A DNA stretch of 64,000 bases from Pycnopodia helianthoides (Eukaryota; Echinodermata; Asteroidea; Forcipulatida; Asteriidae), in the NCBI GenBank assembly GCA_032158295.1, contig CM063263.1, positions 9,706,474 through 9,770,473 on the forward strand. The letters run 5' to 3'. A program made the translations under genes and the position numbers. Positions 13,001-24,916 of this stretch are shown here, piece after piece. Position 1 is the first letter of the stretch, and every line of letters starts with the position of its first letter. The notes beneath the pieces are model-generated. The model made no database searches, had not been told where the DNA came from, and saw nothing but the letters and a program-made list of their open reading frames with translations.

Positions 13001-15215
13001 AACGTCAGCAGTGCACAAAATCATCTATAGATCTTTTCAGCAATCCATTGCCGATTTCGTACACGGCTGTATTTTTTTTGCTGTGTTTGTTTTAAGCCCA
13101 GGTCTGAGTTCCAACGGTAACTTCTTCTTATCCCCATCCCATAGGAAGCTATTCTGTTCTTTGTGATGTTTAAGCAGTCCGACGTAGATTATGGGTTGAG
13201 AATGCTTAATTCTCCAAAGCTGACCGGCACAGAGCAGTAAGTTGGAAATGTTAGGGGGCATAAGATGAACGAAGGGTCATAAAGGCTACTACATTTATAT
13301 GTTTTTTCAGTGATATTTGAGTGTCACAGCTCAAATAATTGCAATCATGAAACATCACCTTTTTAGCAGTTCTCCCGCGTCCGCCATTTGGAATCACTTA
13401 AAGTGCGGCAAACTATTTTACTGAATTTGACGTTTGTCACCGATTAATTTCTTGCCCTTTGCCGTGCGAAGATCATTTGGTGTTCGAAATGGGAAAAGTT
13501 CGACGTTTAGCGCAGGCCTAGATACATGGTGTTGACTTTCACTTTATTCTATTTTGAAATCCCTTGTAAGTAGATTTGAAGGTTTTCTTCATCCTGCGTC
13601 GTCTCAAACCATGATTACCGAATCTCACCATACCAAAAGGATACCAGACTATTTTGCCCTTTCATCCTCCATTTCGTTACACTGTTTAAAATTGGATCAA
13701 AACAAGATGGCTGTAAATGAAAAATAATGGGAGACTTTGGGGGATGCACTCAAAGTTTTAGAAAACTGATATATCTTTGCATTCTTAATTTTCTTCACTA
13801 CAGAAAAACAGCCTTGCCCGCAGATCCGAGGAAGTTAAAGTTCATTCACCCTGATTTTTTCTACTACGTTTTTCATAATTTTTTAGACAACATATCCGCT
13901 CGGCCAACTACAGGTAACAGAACTGATGCTCATAAATTGTATTATTTTTTTTGTTTACAGAAACCTTAACTGCTCAAAACCCTTTGTGCACTAAGCACAG
14001 AATAAATCTTCCCTAGAAGTAACATGTTATCAGTCGAATTAACATGGACTTAAAGGTAGGGTCATAGATTGGTAAAAACTCCAGCAATTAATGACAATGA
14101 AAACTTAATTGGTGAGAAGCACTGCTGCTGTTGATAGTTTAAACTATTTGAGAAAGGATTCCCTTCGATTTTGGATAACGTTCACCTAAAAACATATGAA
14201 TCTGAGATGTGATTCAAGCATGAATCGTCTCTCAGATTTCTGAGGGTTGGTTGGTGTCCGTTCGTGAATGCTGCGGCCAGAGATGCGGTTTGTGCCTGCT
14301 GTCACCATGCTAAACGTGGATGGATTCGACGTTCTTGTAAAAAATATACCGTGGCAGAACTTTGCTGTTTTTCTCAGCAAGAAGACACAGCTTAAACTGT
14401 CACATGTGACTTTTATTGTATCCTTCTAATAATGTTCCAAATATTACGTTGACAAAAACCATAGGTGACCTGATCTATCGAAATGAGGAATGTGTCAGAC
14501 AGAATGTAGTGCGTGTAATTTGCGTGTAAAGTTGGTCACAATCGAAAATTATGAAAAAAATCTACAAAAAACGATTCCGCGATTTCGGTGGTATTAGGTT
14601 AAATAAAACTTGATCTTTCTTGTCGTGGTCTTACCTTTAATTGAAAATATGAACAAATCCACAAAAAGTACGTTTTCTTGAGCATGTTTGTACACAATTG
14701 ATTCTCTTCCAAATTAATTAAAACGAGTATATAAACAAACACGTCGTAAAAAAAAATGGAAGTGGCCTTGTCTTGTAGACTTTCTTCATTTCCCAATAAC
14801 TTCGGACTGGAATAAGCTACGGTATGCAAAACTCAATTTTATGAAGGGGTCGATATATTCCTCATTTCGACAGATCGGGTCATGCTCTATCTTTAACATT
14901 GCTTCTGACTTGTTCGTGGCAGCAGACTAACCTGATAAGTCTGCTGCCACCTAGCGTGTAAAGGCACCTAATTAACCAATGCGTTCTTCACTTTATTATA
15001 TAGGTGCGCTGGTTGTGTTCCTAGCCTTACACATATGTGATGAGGTAACACTCTATGGGTTCGGCTACGATCCACGCTTCACCGTGTACTACTACGACAC
15101 TAAATTCGTCCATACAAAGGGATCGACGGCATTTCATAACATGGACAATGAACGAAAGCTCTGGATGAAACTGCACGATGAGGGCGTTGTCAGGCTTTTC
15201 AAAAGGGACATTTGA
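10074..15215 (+). CDS. ST-A: ST6GalNAc-like sialyltransferase, 7 exons
   Basis: Predicted Golgi sialyltransferase (CAZy GT29) transferring sialic acid from CMP-sialic acid, by family to GalNAc O-glycans. Exons: 10074-10388, 10836-10998, 11886-12048, 12547-12655, 13145-13236, 13804-13913, 15004-15215; all introns GT-AG; phases 0,1,2,0,2,1; 387 residues. Residues ~16-36 form a signal anchor ([18 protein letters not shown]), as in type II Golgi enzymes. Sialylmotif L spans exons 3-4 ([24 protein letters not shown], then [15 protein letters not shown]); motif S spans exons 6-7 (HPDFF...[18 protein letters not shown]); motif III is YYYD; motif VS is HNMDNE. Oddities: Cys replaces the usual Asn of VGNGG, and motif III starts with Tyr where ST-B and ST-C have His. 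N-glycosylation sequons NDT and NQT occur in the stem. The start is the first ATG before the anchor. Family assignment is firm; the exact acceptor is inferred. Confidence 0.9.
12715..12893 (-). mobile_element. tRNA-derived SINE, minus strand, in ST-A intron 4
   Basis: Reverse complement of the SINE head: B-box complement ggaactcgaacccac at 12810-12824 and head complement cttagccacgacacgccac ending at 12891. The body is truncated on its 3' side. Confidence 0.65.
14466..14885. mobile_element. Fold-back element in ST-A intron 6
   Basis: gacctgatctatcgaaatga near 14467 and its inverse tcatttcgacagatcgggtc near 14862 pair with two mismatches. The interior (~370 bp) shows nothing coding. Confidence 0.55.
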
Positions 15216-16148
15216 CCTTGGGGAACGCTTAGCATTTATATATAGTCAATTTTTATTTGGAGAATATGTTTTTGTACTTTTTCTTTTATTTATATTCAAG
15301 AGTAAAATGTTTCATATTTTGTGCAGTCATGTTCATAAAAAGTTTACCGCGCGTATACATTTAGTATGCAACACTTCTTAGATCTATGTTGTTGCCGGTC
15401 GAGGGACGTCCAAAAACATTTGCCTCGACCCCGAAATTCGATGTTACACTTCGTGAAATGTACCAGATACCGGCTTAAGGAGTGGTGGAAGGGGCGGTCG
15501 ACAGTTCGAGACGTGGTTTCGATAATGGACTATGAAAAGTGCTAGGAATTTATTTTAGATTTTTATTTTTGTTGCCCTAATTTTTTTAATTATTACTATG
15601 GTTTATGGTTTATTTAAAACATTCAAAGATTTGCGGTCCAACGACCGAATTGCATTTAGTATTCACATTAGTACACAAAAAAGTTACAAACTTTAAGGAA
15701 GAAAAAACTGTGCACTCGTTCCAGCGACTTTTGCATAAATCAGTTCAGTTTGTTGTGGGCGTACACTCATGTTTAACGAGCTCCACAAAACAGTTAGTTC
15801 TAAAAAAAAAAAATGTTAGTTGCTCTAAATAAATTGTGAAATACCTGTGCAAATGTTGTGCCTACTGACCTTTCAACCATTAAAATACCTATTTTGAACA
15901 TTTCTGCTGTTACATCATTACATAATATAACATGCATCTATGACGCAAATCTGGGGAAAAATCTTCGTTCCAACGAAAATAATCTTCGATCGAACGAATT
16001 CATTTTTTCATTTTTTTGTTTTACATATTTAAACAATGTTAACCGAAGCCTACAACTTCATGAAGTTTCAACGCTTCATGGGCTTTACTTTTTTAATTAC
16101 GGTAATTAGGTTTTGCAACTTTGCACCGAGCCGAGCCTGATATTGTTT
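15216..16148. other. ST-A 3' region
   Basis: Likely 3' UTR of ST-A. An AATAAA at about 15828 is a candidate poly(A) signal roughly 610 bp after the stop, unsupported by transcripts. Nothing coding recognised. Confidence 0.4.
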
Positions 16149-16594
16149 GACGCCACGAAGTAGCACTGAGATTTAATTTACCATTGAAACACACGGCGAA
16201 CACCAACCTCAAAAGTGAAAAAAAAACGTTTTCACGAAGTAGCACTGCAATATTTTATGTAGCGCGCGCGTGACCTAGATTATCCAGGTCACAAACACGC
16301 ATGGTAATACTTTGTGAAAATGGAAAATGTCAACTTTCGTTAATTTTCGACGTGACGAAGTAGCACGCAGCTTTCTTACTTTATTGCTTATTAATTTAGG
16401 ACGAAAGGCATTAAAAAACACCGTATTATATGAATTTCAATGCATCAAGTTTCCACTGTAAGAAAACTAGTTGAAAATACCCTAACATTTTGTAGGAAAG
16501 CTTGATTTAAAAAAAAAAGCGTTCAACTTTAAACGCCGTTTTCTCCGATTGTTACTTTTTACTGGTATCTACCTCTGTGCTACTTCGTGGCGTC
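16149..16594. mobile_element. Fold-back element between ST-A and ST-B
   Basis: gacgccacgaagtagcac at 16149-16166 recurs inverted as gtgctacttcgtggcgtc at 16577-16594. The core word acgaagtagcac also repeats directly near 16235 and 16355. No coding capacity. Confidence 0.6.
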
Positions 16595-18384
16595 GGCGAC
16601 GAAATATTTCACTTTTTCTGTGTAAATTTCATTTGTTTTCCTAAATATTTATTGGGTTTTTTCTCACTTAATGTGAAGCGTTACAGAGTCATTTTCAATA
16701 ATAAACCTATCCATAACATTGCACATAATGTGGTATTGGCATGTCAAATTCGACAATTCGGACACAGCCTGTTATGGTGACATTGTGATGGTTACTCCTA
16801 ACCTATATCTTGTTTTTCACAATCTTACAATCTATCGAAGCTCAAGGGAATCATCTCTCCCACCCACTAATATTTACATTGAGCCCGTCAGCTCGAATAG
16901 CCCCCTGACCTTGAGTTGGGTGATTAAAAATGATTTGCCTCAAGTGTCTGGACGTCTGTTTTTGTGGCATGTCTTTGATAAACTTCCAGTGCAATGAGGT
17001 CATTCGGCTGCCATCTTCCTTAGAGATAAACCAATGATGAAACTACGGAAACGCATATTATTTGTACACGTGGCGCATAGGAATGGCCAATGGGCAAAAC
17101 CTCCTTTTGACGTCTACGCGAGGGCGCCCTCCTACACAAATGACGTCTGCTCACACAAGGTATAATCCTCATGTTTCTTCGAAATTTAATTCACTGATGG
17201 CTGCCCATAGTTTCCAACCAACGGTTGAGTTTTAAATTTTATTTTATTTTATAATTTTTTTTGTTGGGGGGGTGGTGGAAATCACCTGTCTTGAGGATAA
17301 CAAAACAGGCACTGGTCTTACAAACCCAATGGTTGCATTGGATATTATATGCACCGACACGTAACTATTAGACTGGATTTATAGCTCTATTACTTGTGCT
17401 AGCTGTCGGACCGTCGACAACATCTCCTCATACCGCCGCCATCTTAGAAATAAACAATGATAAACAGTTGAAACCACAATGAAGGATTTGGTTTTACAAA
17501 TTATTAATGTAAATCAAAAATTTGAAGGAACTATGCAATACTGGGGGTTAAAAAACAAATAATTATTTGAAAAAAAAAGATTAGAAACTTATAACTATGT
17601 ATATTTTGCATAGTATCATTGGGCAAAATAATTTATCCCTAGAAATTTAGTGCAAGTTCAGAACTACGCAATCAATACCAAATTAACCTGGATATAATAT
17701 GACTGGCCTTTTTTCAGTATGCATGAGTTTCCGAGTGGACGACAGCAACACCGTCATCACTTAGCTCGGGCGTGTTTTGCTGAGCCACCCTGACCAGATC
17801 AACTTCTCTGACGTCAAATTCACAGACTGAAACCATTTCCAAGAGCTATGGAAAAACGAGTCGGTATAACAAGAACTAGTTCCTGACGTAGATTCAGCTC
17901 TTGCTTTCAAAATGTATATAGCCGGTTATTTTATTTTCAAGTAATAGGACGTGGACTCCAAGGATCTTTATTTTCAAAAGAATTCCTTAGAAATTGCTGG
18001 TAATTTATCCCTTGTAATGGCCGCCATTTTTGATGAAATGTGTACGCATGAAAGGCTATCCTCGGTTGAGAGTTTTACGCAGCGCGTTTCCATTGTTTTT
18101 CATCAAAGATGGTGGTCAATGACGTCATGTGCAATCCATTTATAATACACCATGCATCTTGAAACCAAGTGAAGCTCTAACTGTTTCTGGTCGGGGTCAA
18201 CACAAAACACGCCCCAGAGTACAAAATCCTCTCCTTTATGTGAGACTTTTGGGAACGCTAGGTGGCAGTTGTTCAGCCCATTGCTCTCGGTAATGTTTAT
18301 GCTTTTAAAAAAAAAGGTAATAATAATAACAATGGAATGTCTGCTGTCACCTAGCGTTACAGTCTCTAACTGGCACATCTCATT
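16595..18384. other. Convergent spacer, ST-B 3' region
   Basis: No gene seen. A minus-strand AATAAA (TTTATT near 17967) could end ST-B transcripts. Several TGACGTCA-like words and fold-back fragments related to the one at 18633-18800 occur around 17000 and 18100. Confidence 0.4.
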
Positions 18385-21300
18385 TTAAATATCTCTTTTG
18401 AAAAGTCGAATCACACCCTCTTGGTGCAGTTTTGACCAGAGCAGCCGTTCGTTATCCACGTCGTGTGATCCAGTCAAGACGTCGGTGTGTTTCACGAAGC
18501 CCGTGTCGTAGTAGTGCATGGTGAATCGGGGATCGTAACCGAATCCGTAGATCGTCACCTCATCACAGAGATGGAGGGCAAGGAATACTGTCATAGCACC
18601 TGAAATGAACAAGCAAGACAAATTAGTTAAAGACCTTATGCGCATGACGTCATTTGAGTAGGGCGCCCTCGTCTAGAGGTCAAAAGAAGATTGCTCATTG
18701 GCTCATTCTCTGCGCCGCGCGTACAAAATGTGCTTTTTCCATTGTTTCGCCATCGTTTTACCTCTAAGATGGCGGCGTGATGACGTCAATGCATAAGGTC
18801 TATTACTGAACTTCCCCGAAGTATAACGAGTTTTCCCAAAGTATACCGAGAAAAAGCTAAAAACACCCCGACTTTTTATTAGGAGAACATCCGAACCCGT
18901 AGACCAATTAACTTGTCGCAGATAATATTGAACGAAATATAGTCATGGCAACTGAAATGGATGAGCACATCAGCCACGAACCAACGAATTTCGCTCGAGA
19001 TCAAACGGAGTCATCCGAACATACAGGAACCTCCGATTTCGAAGACTGTCAACTCTTTACTGAAATGGTGCAGAGAAATACGTTATCAGCCATTGAATTT
19101 GTCACAAAGAATTAATGGAAAGAATTATCGAGGTTATAATACCTGAAGGTAATAAACCGTTATCCTTCGCCAAATTTTGCCGAGATCCGAGTGACTACGG
19201 AAACTCCCGAAGAAGTAAATAAATGAGTACAACTTGAGTCTGGTGTGCCTACCTGTAGTTGGTCTGTATGAAATTGCATTCAAATATTCAGCAAAGACGT
19301 AACGGAAGAAGTCAGGGTGCACGATCTTCACTTTGGTTGGATCCACATTGGGTTTTGCTAAGAGGCTGAAGGGTAAAACAATATTATCCTCTTTAAGCAA
19401 CTGTCCCCAGATGATGCTTAGCACAAAACAATAGTTTCTCTAGACAGGTTGCCAGACAAAATGCCCAGCGATGAATATCGTTTTGACTGATTCCCTGAAG
19501 AATTGCTTGACTTCTTTCAAGAAAACCTGAAATCAGGAAAAATCATGAGAAGTCACACGTCTGTGTCTGGTTTTGGCTTGGGTCATATTTTCTTTTCAAC
19601 CGAGCACAAAGGGAGTTGGAATTGTACGCAATGTTTATACTCATTCCAGGGCAGCCAAGCTTTCTATATGGTTAACTTGGAAACGTGTACTGCATTTATC
19701 AAAATAGCTATATTTACCTAATGAAGTTTTTAAGAATTTGACAATGACACCTGGTTATAACATAAGAACTGTCCTTTCTTACGTCAACCAACATCATCTG
19801 CACTTACTAAGTCTCTCTTCCGCCTTGCAAGTATTTCGGTGTGGCTTCCTTGTTGAGCATATTTAACGCGTAGTTCATGTCATACGTTTTGAACATCGTG
19901 TAGATGAACTTTGCATTCTGTTGAGAAAAATAAGGAAAATTTTCAATTTCGAAACGACAACAAACAAAAACAATACCGTTCAACGACTGTGCGGCCCTTA
20001 AATGTAGCCCGAGCCCTAAATGTCGCCACGACCTAAATGTAACCCCAAACCGATACCTGGGGCTACATTTAGGTCGGGGTGACATTTAGGTACAAGTTTG
20101 GGGCTACATTTAGGTCGGGGTGACATATAGGGCCTAGGCCGCACAAACGAAAATTGGCCGGCACGTGCTGCTGTGGTGGATACTACCAGGGGCCTTTTCG
20201 AAACCTCGGCTTATATGCTCCGGGCTTCGTTTAAATGTTGAAGCGCCGTGCAAAAAAAATCTACACTGCTTTGAAGTTGATGACGAAGGTAGCCAAGGTT
20301 TGGAAAAGGCACCCTCAGAAAAAAAATTGTAAGGTCTTTGTTTTTAAACGGTATACTTGTCAAGCCTTTCTTCAGCCATAATACTACTCTTTAAATAATT
20401 GTAATAAGTAGCTCTTACAAAGCGCATTTCTAAATAACGTAGAAATGCGCTTTACACAGTCATTGGGACAATGTCCATGTAATCAGCCCTAGGCTGCTGT
20501 GGGGCTCAAAAGGCTTTTTCAAACACAATACCAACCTCTACACTCGCTTGTACAACTTTTTTCCCGTGGGTGAAGAGAAGCAATAGTATAGAAGAAAAAA
20601 AGCATCTCGCTCAAGGACATGAGTGTCACGACTAGAACTCGAACCCATACCCCGATGACCTAAACAAACCACCATAACACGAGTCCGGTGCTCTAGACCG
20701 CTTGGCCGTGACACCCTTATAAGAAAACAATTCTGCAATTTGGGTCTCGACTGATCTTGAAATGTGCATCAATCTTAAAGGTATTGTACACTTTTGGTAA
20801 CAGCTCAAAATCAGTGTCCACATTTTGTGTGATTCAACATATGCATGAACAAACAAACCTGTGAAAGTTTGAGCTCAATTGGTCATCGAGGTCACGAGAA
20901 AATAGTGAAAAGAGATTTTATGTGTTTTCTGTTTTTTCAAATTATCGCGCGCGATAATTACTATTGTTTTACTCGTTTCTCAGAAACGATAGCATTTTAG
21001 GCAGAAATATTCTAAGGAACCCTTTCTACCATTACTTACTTTAAATCATGTAAGTTATGTGTGAATCTGTGAACATTGTGTTTTTTCGATCTTACCAATA
21101 ATGTACAGGGCCTTTAAAGTGCTATAAGCGACCACTCTTCTTCAGAGTTATCTTAATGTGTTGCGAAATCGACAACTTGAAACGTAAACAATGGCATATT
21201 GTTAAATTGAAAAGTCCCATATAACGCTTTTCCCTCTTACCTCATCAGAAATTTCTCTTACACTCATCGACTCCGGGAAGAAAATGTAGAAACTCGTTTT

Positions 21301-24003
21301 CTTCCCAACGTCTTTTTGAAACCTCCCTGACGAGATAGCTCTGTTCAGTCTTTAACAAAAAGAGAGAATAAAACAGAAAACAGAAAAGTTTTAGTTACAT
21401 CGGGATGAGTGTTACATCTTTTTCAGACTTCTTTTATTTCATATGAAGGAACCAGACTATGTTGTCCTCCAAGCCTCGGTTGGCTACACATAATTATTAA
21501 GAGGGATTAAAAACACCTTGTATAGAGTGAACAAGATTGTAATGATAATTGATTTAATGTTTTTAACCTTTTGGACAAAAAATCTGATAATCATGAAATT
21601 ACAGTTCACCCCAGAAATTACAATAGACGTTTCATGATGCGGCCATCTTTGTTTTTCTATGGTCCATTCAACAAATGTGACTAAACCGAGGCAAAAACGA
21701 ACAAAACGAAACAGCTTGGTCACTTTACATGAAATGAGAATTGAAACTGTTGTTGTCACTGTGTTTACCATGAACCTGACAAAAGATGTTCCATTCAACC
21801 AACAAACCGATGTTAAAGGGAAAAAAGGAAATGAGGATGGTGTGTCGTGGCGCATGGCCGTGCGGTCGGGCGCACCGGATTCAAGCTCTGGGCCCAATTT
21901 CATAGAGCTGCTTAAGCAGAAAATATTGCTTAACTATTTTCTGCTAAGCAGAAATCAGCAGGATACCAGTCACAAATTGTACATGTGAAATGGTATTTTG
22001 GCTGGTAACCTTATTCTGGTAAGCATAATTTTGTTGTGCTTAGCTACTTTTTGTGCTTAAGCAGCTCTATGAAATTGGGCCCTGGTGTTCTGAACAGCAG
22101 ATTATGGGTTTGATTCCCGGTTTTGACACTTGTGTCCTCAAGCAAGACACTTAAACCATTATGACTTCGTCCTTCGGGTTGGACTACACTTATCGTTTAA
22201 TAAGAGAAGGGGTTCGCCCGGTGTTTCTGGCATGGTTGGCAACTCCATGCGCGCACAACTATAAACCATGCCCGCGCGAGCCTTTAGAATGGGTGTTGGT
22301 GAAGTACCCACAATTAAGGCAAGATAATTAGCTGTAGGTATTGTTAGAACTGCAACTGTCACTGCGTGATACGAAAACCTGACGAAAGTTGTTCCTTCAA
22401 CCAAATGCAACCAAACCGAGGCTGAAAGAACAAAGCAGTCTGGTCCCTTCATATAAATGAGTATTGGGACTGGTGTTGCCAGTGTGTGTAACACGTCTGT
22501 TTTTACCTGAAGACATAATCATGGCCGTCGATTTCCGGGCCGGCTCCCGACCCTTTGAGGATACCCCCGCAACCAACAACGGCGCACCGTAGACACTCCT
22601 TCCTCGTCCCGTTGGGGTGGGCCGAGGAACTGCTGAACTTCGGATGGCCCAAAATCTCCTCAAACACTACAAAATGTCGAGAAATTAAATATTTCAATAT
22701 TATGTTTCTTACAAGGAAGGTGAATAACACACACCCGTTTACCCTCTATAAAGAATAAGCAAACAAGAAATGCCTGTAGGCCGATGTCTTGATATTCCCT
22801 ATCGGGCCATGTTCCAGCTCCGTAGATTTCACTCAACTTTTTGTGGATTGGTAGGTAGAGGTTGCCCCCGTCGTCCCCGTCCCACCTCACCCCCACCACC
22901 ACCACCAAACCCAACCCATAGGGAATATTGTTGAGCGCCCTCACACAGCTTACGTTTTTTACTCTCTCTTCTGTAGCCGAACGGCAGGTTGTACTTGCCA
23001 GGTTGTCGAAGTTGTCCACGTCCTCTTCGTCCAGAAACACTTTAACGTTCGGCTTGAATCTCTTTTTGAACCACTTTGAATACATTGCTATTGAAGAAAC
23101 TCTCTTTGGACAGGTCTGTTGTTTAAAACAAAACAAATTTTTTTTAAGAGTTGAACGCCACCTGCTTACGCCATGGTTGGCCCATATTGGAGGCAGAATA
23201 CATTGGACTTGCCTTGACGCGAGGTTCTTGCGTCTCGGCCCAATTTCACAAAAGCTGGTAAGCAGAGACATTTATCCTTCCAGATAAGCCCATTCCATTG
23301 CGTTTCACATCAGTTCAAAGAATCAACTTAGAAAATGCTATTCCCAAATATTTTTCAGCCACCATACCACACGGTTTTTCATGTAATTTACTGAAATACG
23401 TATAATTAACCAAACGCAAAAATTGTAATAATCAGTTTGACATGTTAACTACATTAAAAAATGTACACCTGAATATTGAAATACTCCACAAGGACATTTT
23501 ATGAATGTTGTCAAACAGTCGCAAGCCTAATAAAAGCCAACTTCACAAATTTATGTATAATTTTAAAGAATTTGTTTTACTGACTCTGACTGCAGATGCA
23601 GCACACGTGCTTCCTCCCAAGGATTCTAATTGAACCTGTCCCCGGAATGTTTTAATATGTTTCATGGAATCAAACTTACCGACTCTTCATAGTTGCGATT
23701 TTCGATGAAAGGGTGCTTCACAAATGCTGCTTTGCCTGAAGTGGGAGTGGATCTCGAAAGCATGAGCTCGAATTGCTCCTGCAGCGCCCTGTTCACGGGG
23801 AGACCGGGTGCGGGGAGCTTCGTCGACCGGGCAAGCCCGCCGATGCCTCCCCGTAATGCAAACTGCGAGAGCGCTCGACGAAGCTCCACGTCAACGCTGG
23901 TTACTTGGGTGTAAAGCACCAAGACACCGTACAATACGAGCAGTGACACCGATCCAAGTACGACGGATCGGGTGAACCTGCCACTGAAGAATCTTGAAGC
24001 CAT
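18385..24003 (-). CDS. ST-B: ST6GalNAc-like sialyltransferase, 7 exons, inverted copy
   Basis: Paralogue of ST-A and ST-C on the minus strand. Exons 5' to 3': 24003-23680, 23115-22954, 22666-22507, 21349-21241, 19917-19808, 19365-19253, 18599-18385. Exon 1 gives a signal anchor at residues ~13-32 ([18 protein letters not shown]) and a stem. Motif [40 protein letters not shown]. Motif [10 protein letters not shown]...[18 protein letters not shown]. Motif III: HYYD. Motif VS: HDVDNE. Length about 394-397 residues. Oddity: exon 2 is 162 nt where both paralogues have 163, so the donor leaves phase 0 while the natural exon 3 acceptor needs phase 1. The frame is kept only if exon 3 starts at an internal AG (22658), costing about three codons, or if a base is missing from the assembly. 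ST-B is convergent with ST-A and divergent from ST-C. Confidence 0.87.
18633..18800. mobile_element. Short fold-back in ST-B intron 6
   Basis: accttatgcgcatgacgtca at the left pairs with tgacgtcaatgcataaggtc at the right. A MITE of about 168 bp, just upstream (on the minus strand) of the last exon. Confidence 0.6.
20575..20716 (-). mobile_element. tRNA-derived SINE fragment, minus strand, in ST-B intron 4
   Basis: Contains the reverse complement of the SINE head (tagaactcgaacccatac, ctctagaccgcttggccgtg) and the ctcaaggacatgagtgtc segment. Same transcriptional direction as ST-B. Diverged and 3' truncated. Confidence 0.6.
20778..21118. mobile_element. Repeat family AAAGGTATTGTACAC in ST-B intron 4
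   Basis: A ~340 bp unit starting aaaggtattgtacacttttg and ending aataatgtacagggccttt, so its ends are roughly inverted. Other copies are at 31690-32015 and 60188-60512. Contains a palindromic aattatcgcgcgcgataatt. MITE-like with no coding capacity. Confidence 0.7.
21842..22260 (+). mobile_element. tRNA-derived SINE split by a fold-back insertion
   Basis: The SINE head (tgtcgtggcgcatggccgtg...caagctct) runs to 21886, is interrupted by a fold-back element, and resumes at about 22082 (tggtgttctgaacagcag, B-box gggtttgattcccgg, gagaaggggttcgcccg). A clear nested insertion in ST-B intron 3. Confidence 0.75.
21887..22081. mobile_element. Fold-back element of the GGGCCCAATTTC family
   Basis: Perfect-looking inverted ends gggcccaatttcatagagct and its reverse complement, with inner inverted gcttaagca segments. 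About 195 bp, MITE-like. It interrupts a SINE, so it is younger than that SINE copy. Confidence 0.75.
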
Positions 24004-24249
24004 TACTCAAACATGTTTTACATTATTAGGAGATATGATTGAAACTGAAATATATATTCAGTGTGATCTGTTTAATATCGAAAAAATTACAAAAATCTAA
24101 AGACAACTTCAATTGATAGCAGTAGCAATAATTATACAGCAGTTTGGATGGACTTTGGTTCCTTATTTATCTTTTATGTGTAGCAGTGTAAACACACGAG
24201 TGCTGTTTATTATGATGAGCATAAACCCAACGGGTGGATATTAAAGGAA

Positions 24250-24640
24250 GTTAAAGGGACACTTTGCCTTTGCTTAGGCGCTTTGGTCTGTAAAAAGCGG
24301 TTATTATGACAAGAATTAAACCGAAAGTGGTTGACAAGATGGTTAAAAAGTTGGATATATAATGGCCCACAATAAAATAATATGCCTCAAAATTGTGTGG
24401 TTTTCCTTCTACTTCGTGACTTAACACGGTCCGCCATTTTGTGGAGTCAAAAATGTGGTTCTACAAAATGGCGGACGGTGTTAGTTCACGAAGTGAAAGG
24501 GAAAACACACAATTTCGAGGCATATTTGTGTGGATTAGTATATTCTATTGTTAAACCATCTTTCCAACCATATTCATTTCAATTCTAACCCTCCCTTTTT
24601 ATAGCCCAAATCGCCCAATCCAAGGCAACTTGCCCTTTAA
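24250..24640. mobile_element. Fold-back element upstream of ST-B
   Basis: Ends taaagggacactttgccttt and aaggcaacttgcccttta are roughly inverted, and the centre is a long palindrome (acacggtccgccattttgtg ... caaaatggcggacggtgt, 24425-24482). A related palindromic core lies at 53999-54062 in DHX8 intron 12. Confidence 0.65.
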
Positions 24641-24641
24641 C

Positions 24642-24916
24642 TAGACTTGTGGACAAGTAGTTAATGTTTGACGCGGCCGGTGATAGTCGAGTTGCGGCGC
24701 ATGATACTCTGTAGCGCGCTCCCCATCTCCCCCCCCCCCCGATCGAATACTACTCTCGCACGAGGCTGCTGGCTCCCGACTACCCCCCCCCCCCCCCCAT
24801 TAACCGAAGCCGTGAGAGCAGTAGTCTCGCGGGGGCCAGCAGTCTCGCGGGAACATCGCCCGGAGAGAGTCGGAACGCTATCACCGCGACAAATATTTAA
24901 CGACTTGTCCACAAGC
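24642..24916. repeat. Inverted-repeat unit at the start of the tandem duplication
   Basis: cttgtggacaagtagttaa (near 24645) and ttaacgacttgtccacaag (near 24897) are inverted with one mismatch. Two poly-C runs (24731-24740 and 24783-24798) lie between them. Confidence 0.55.
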
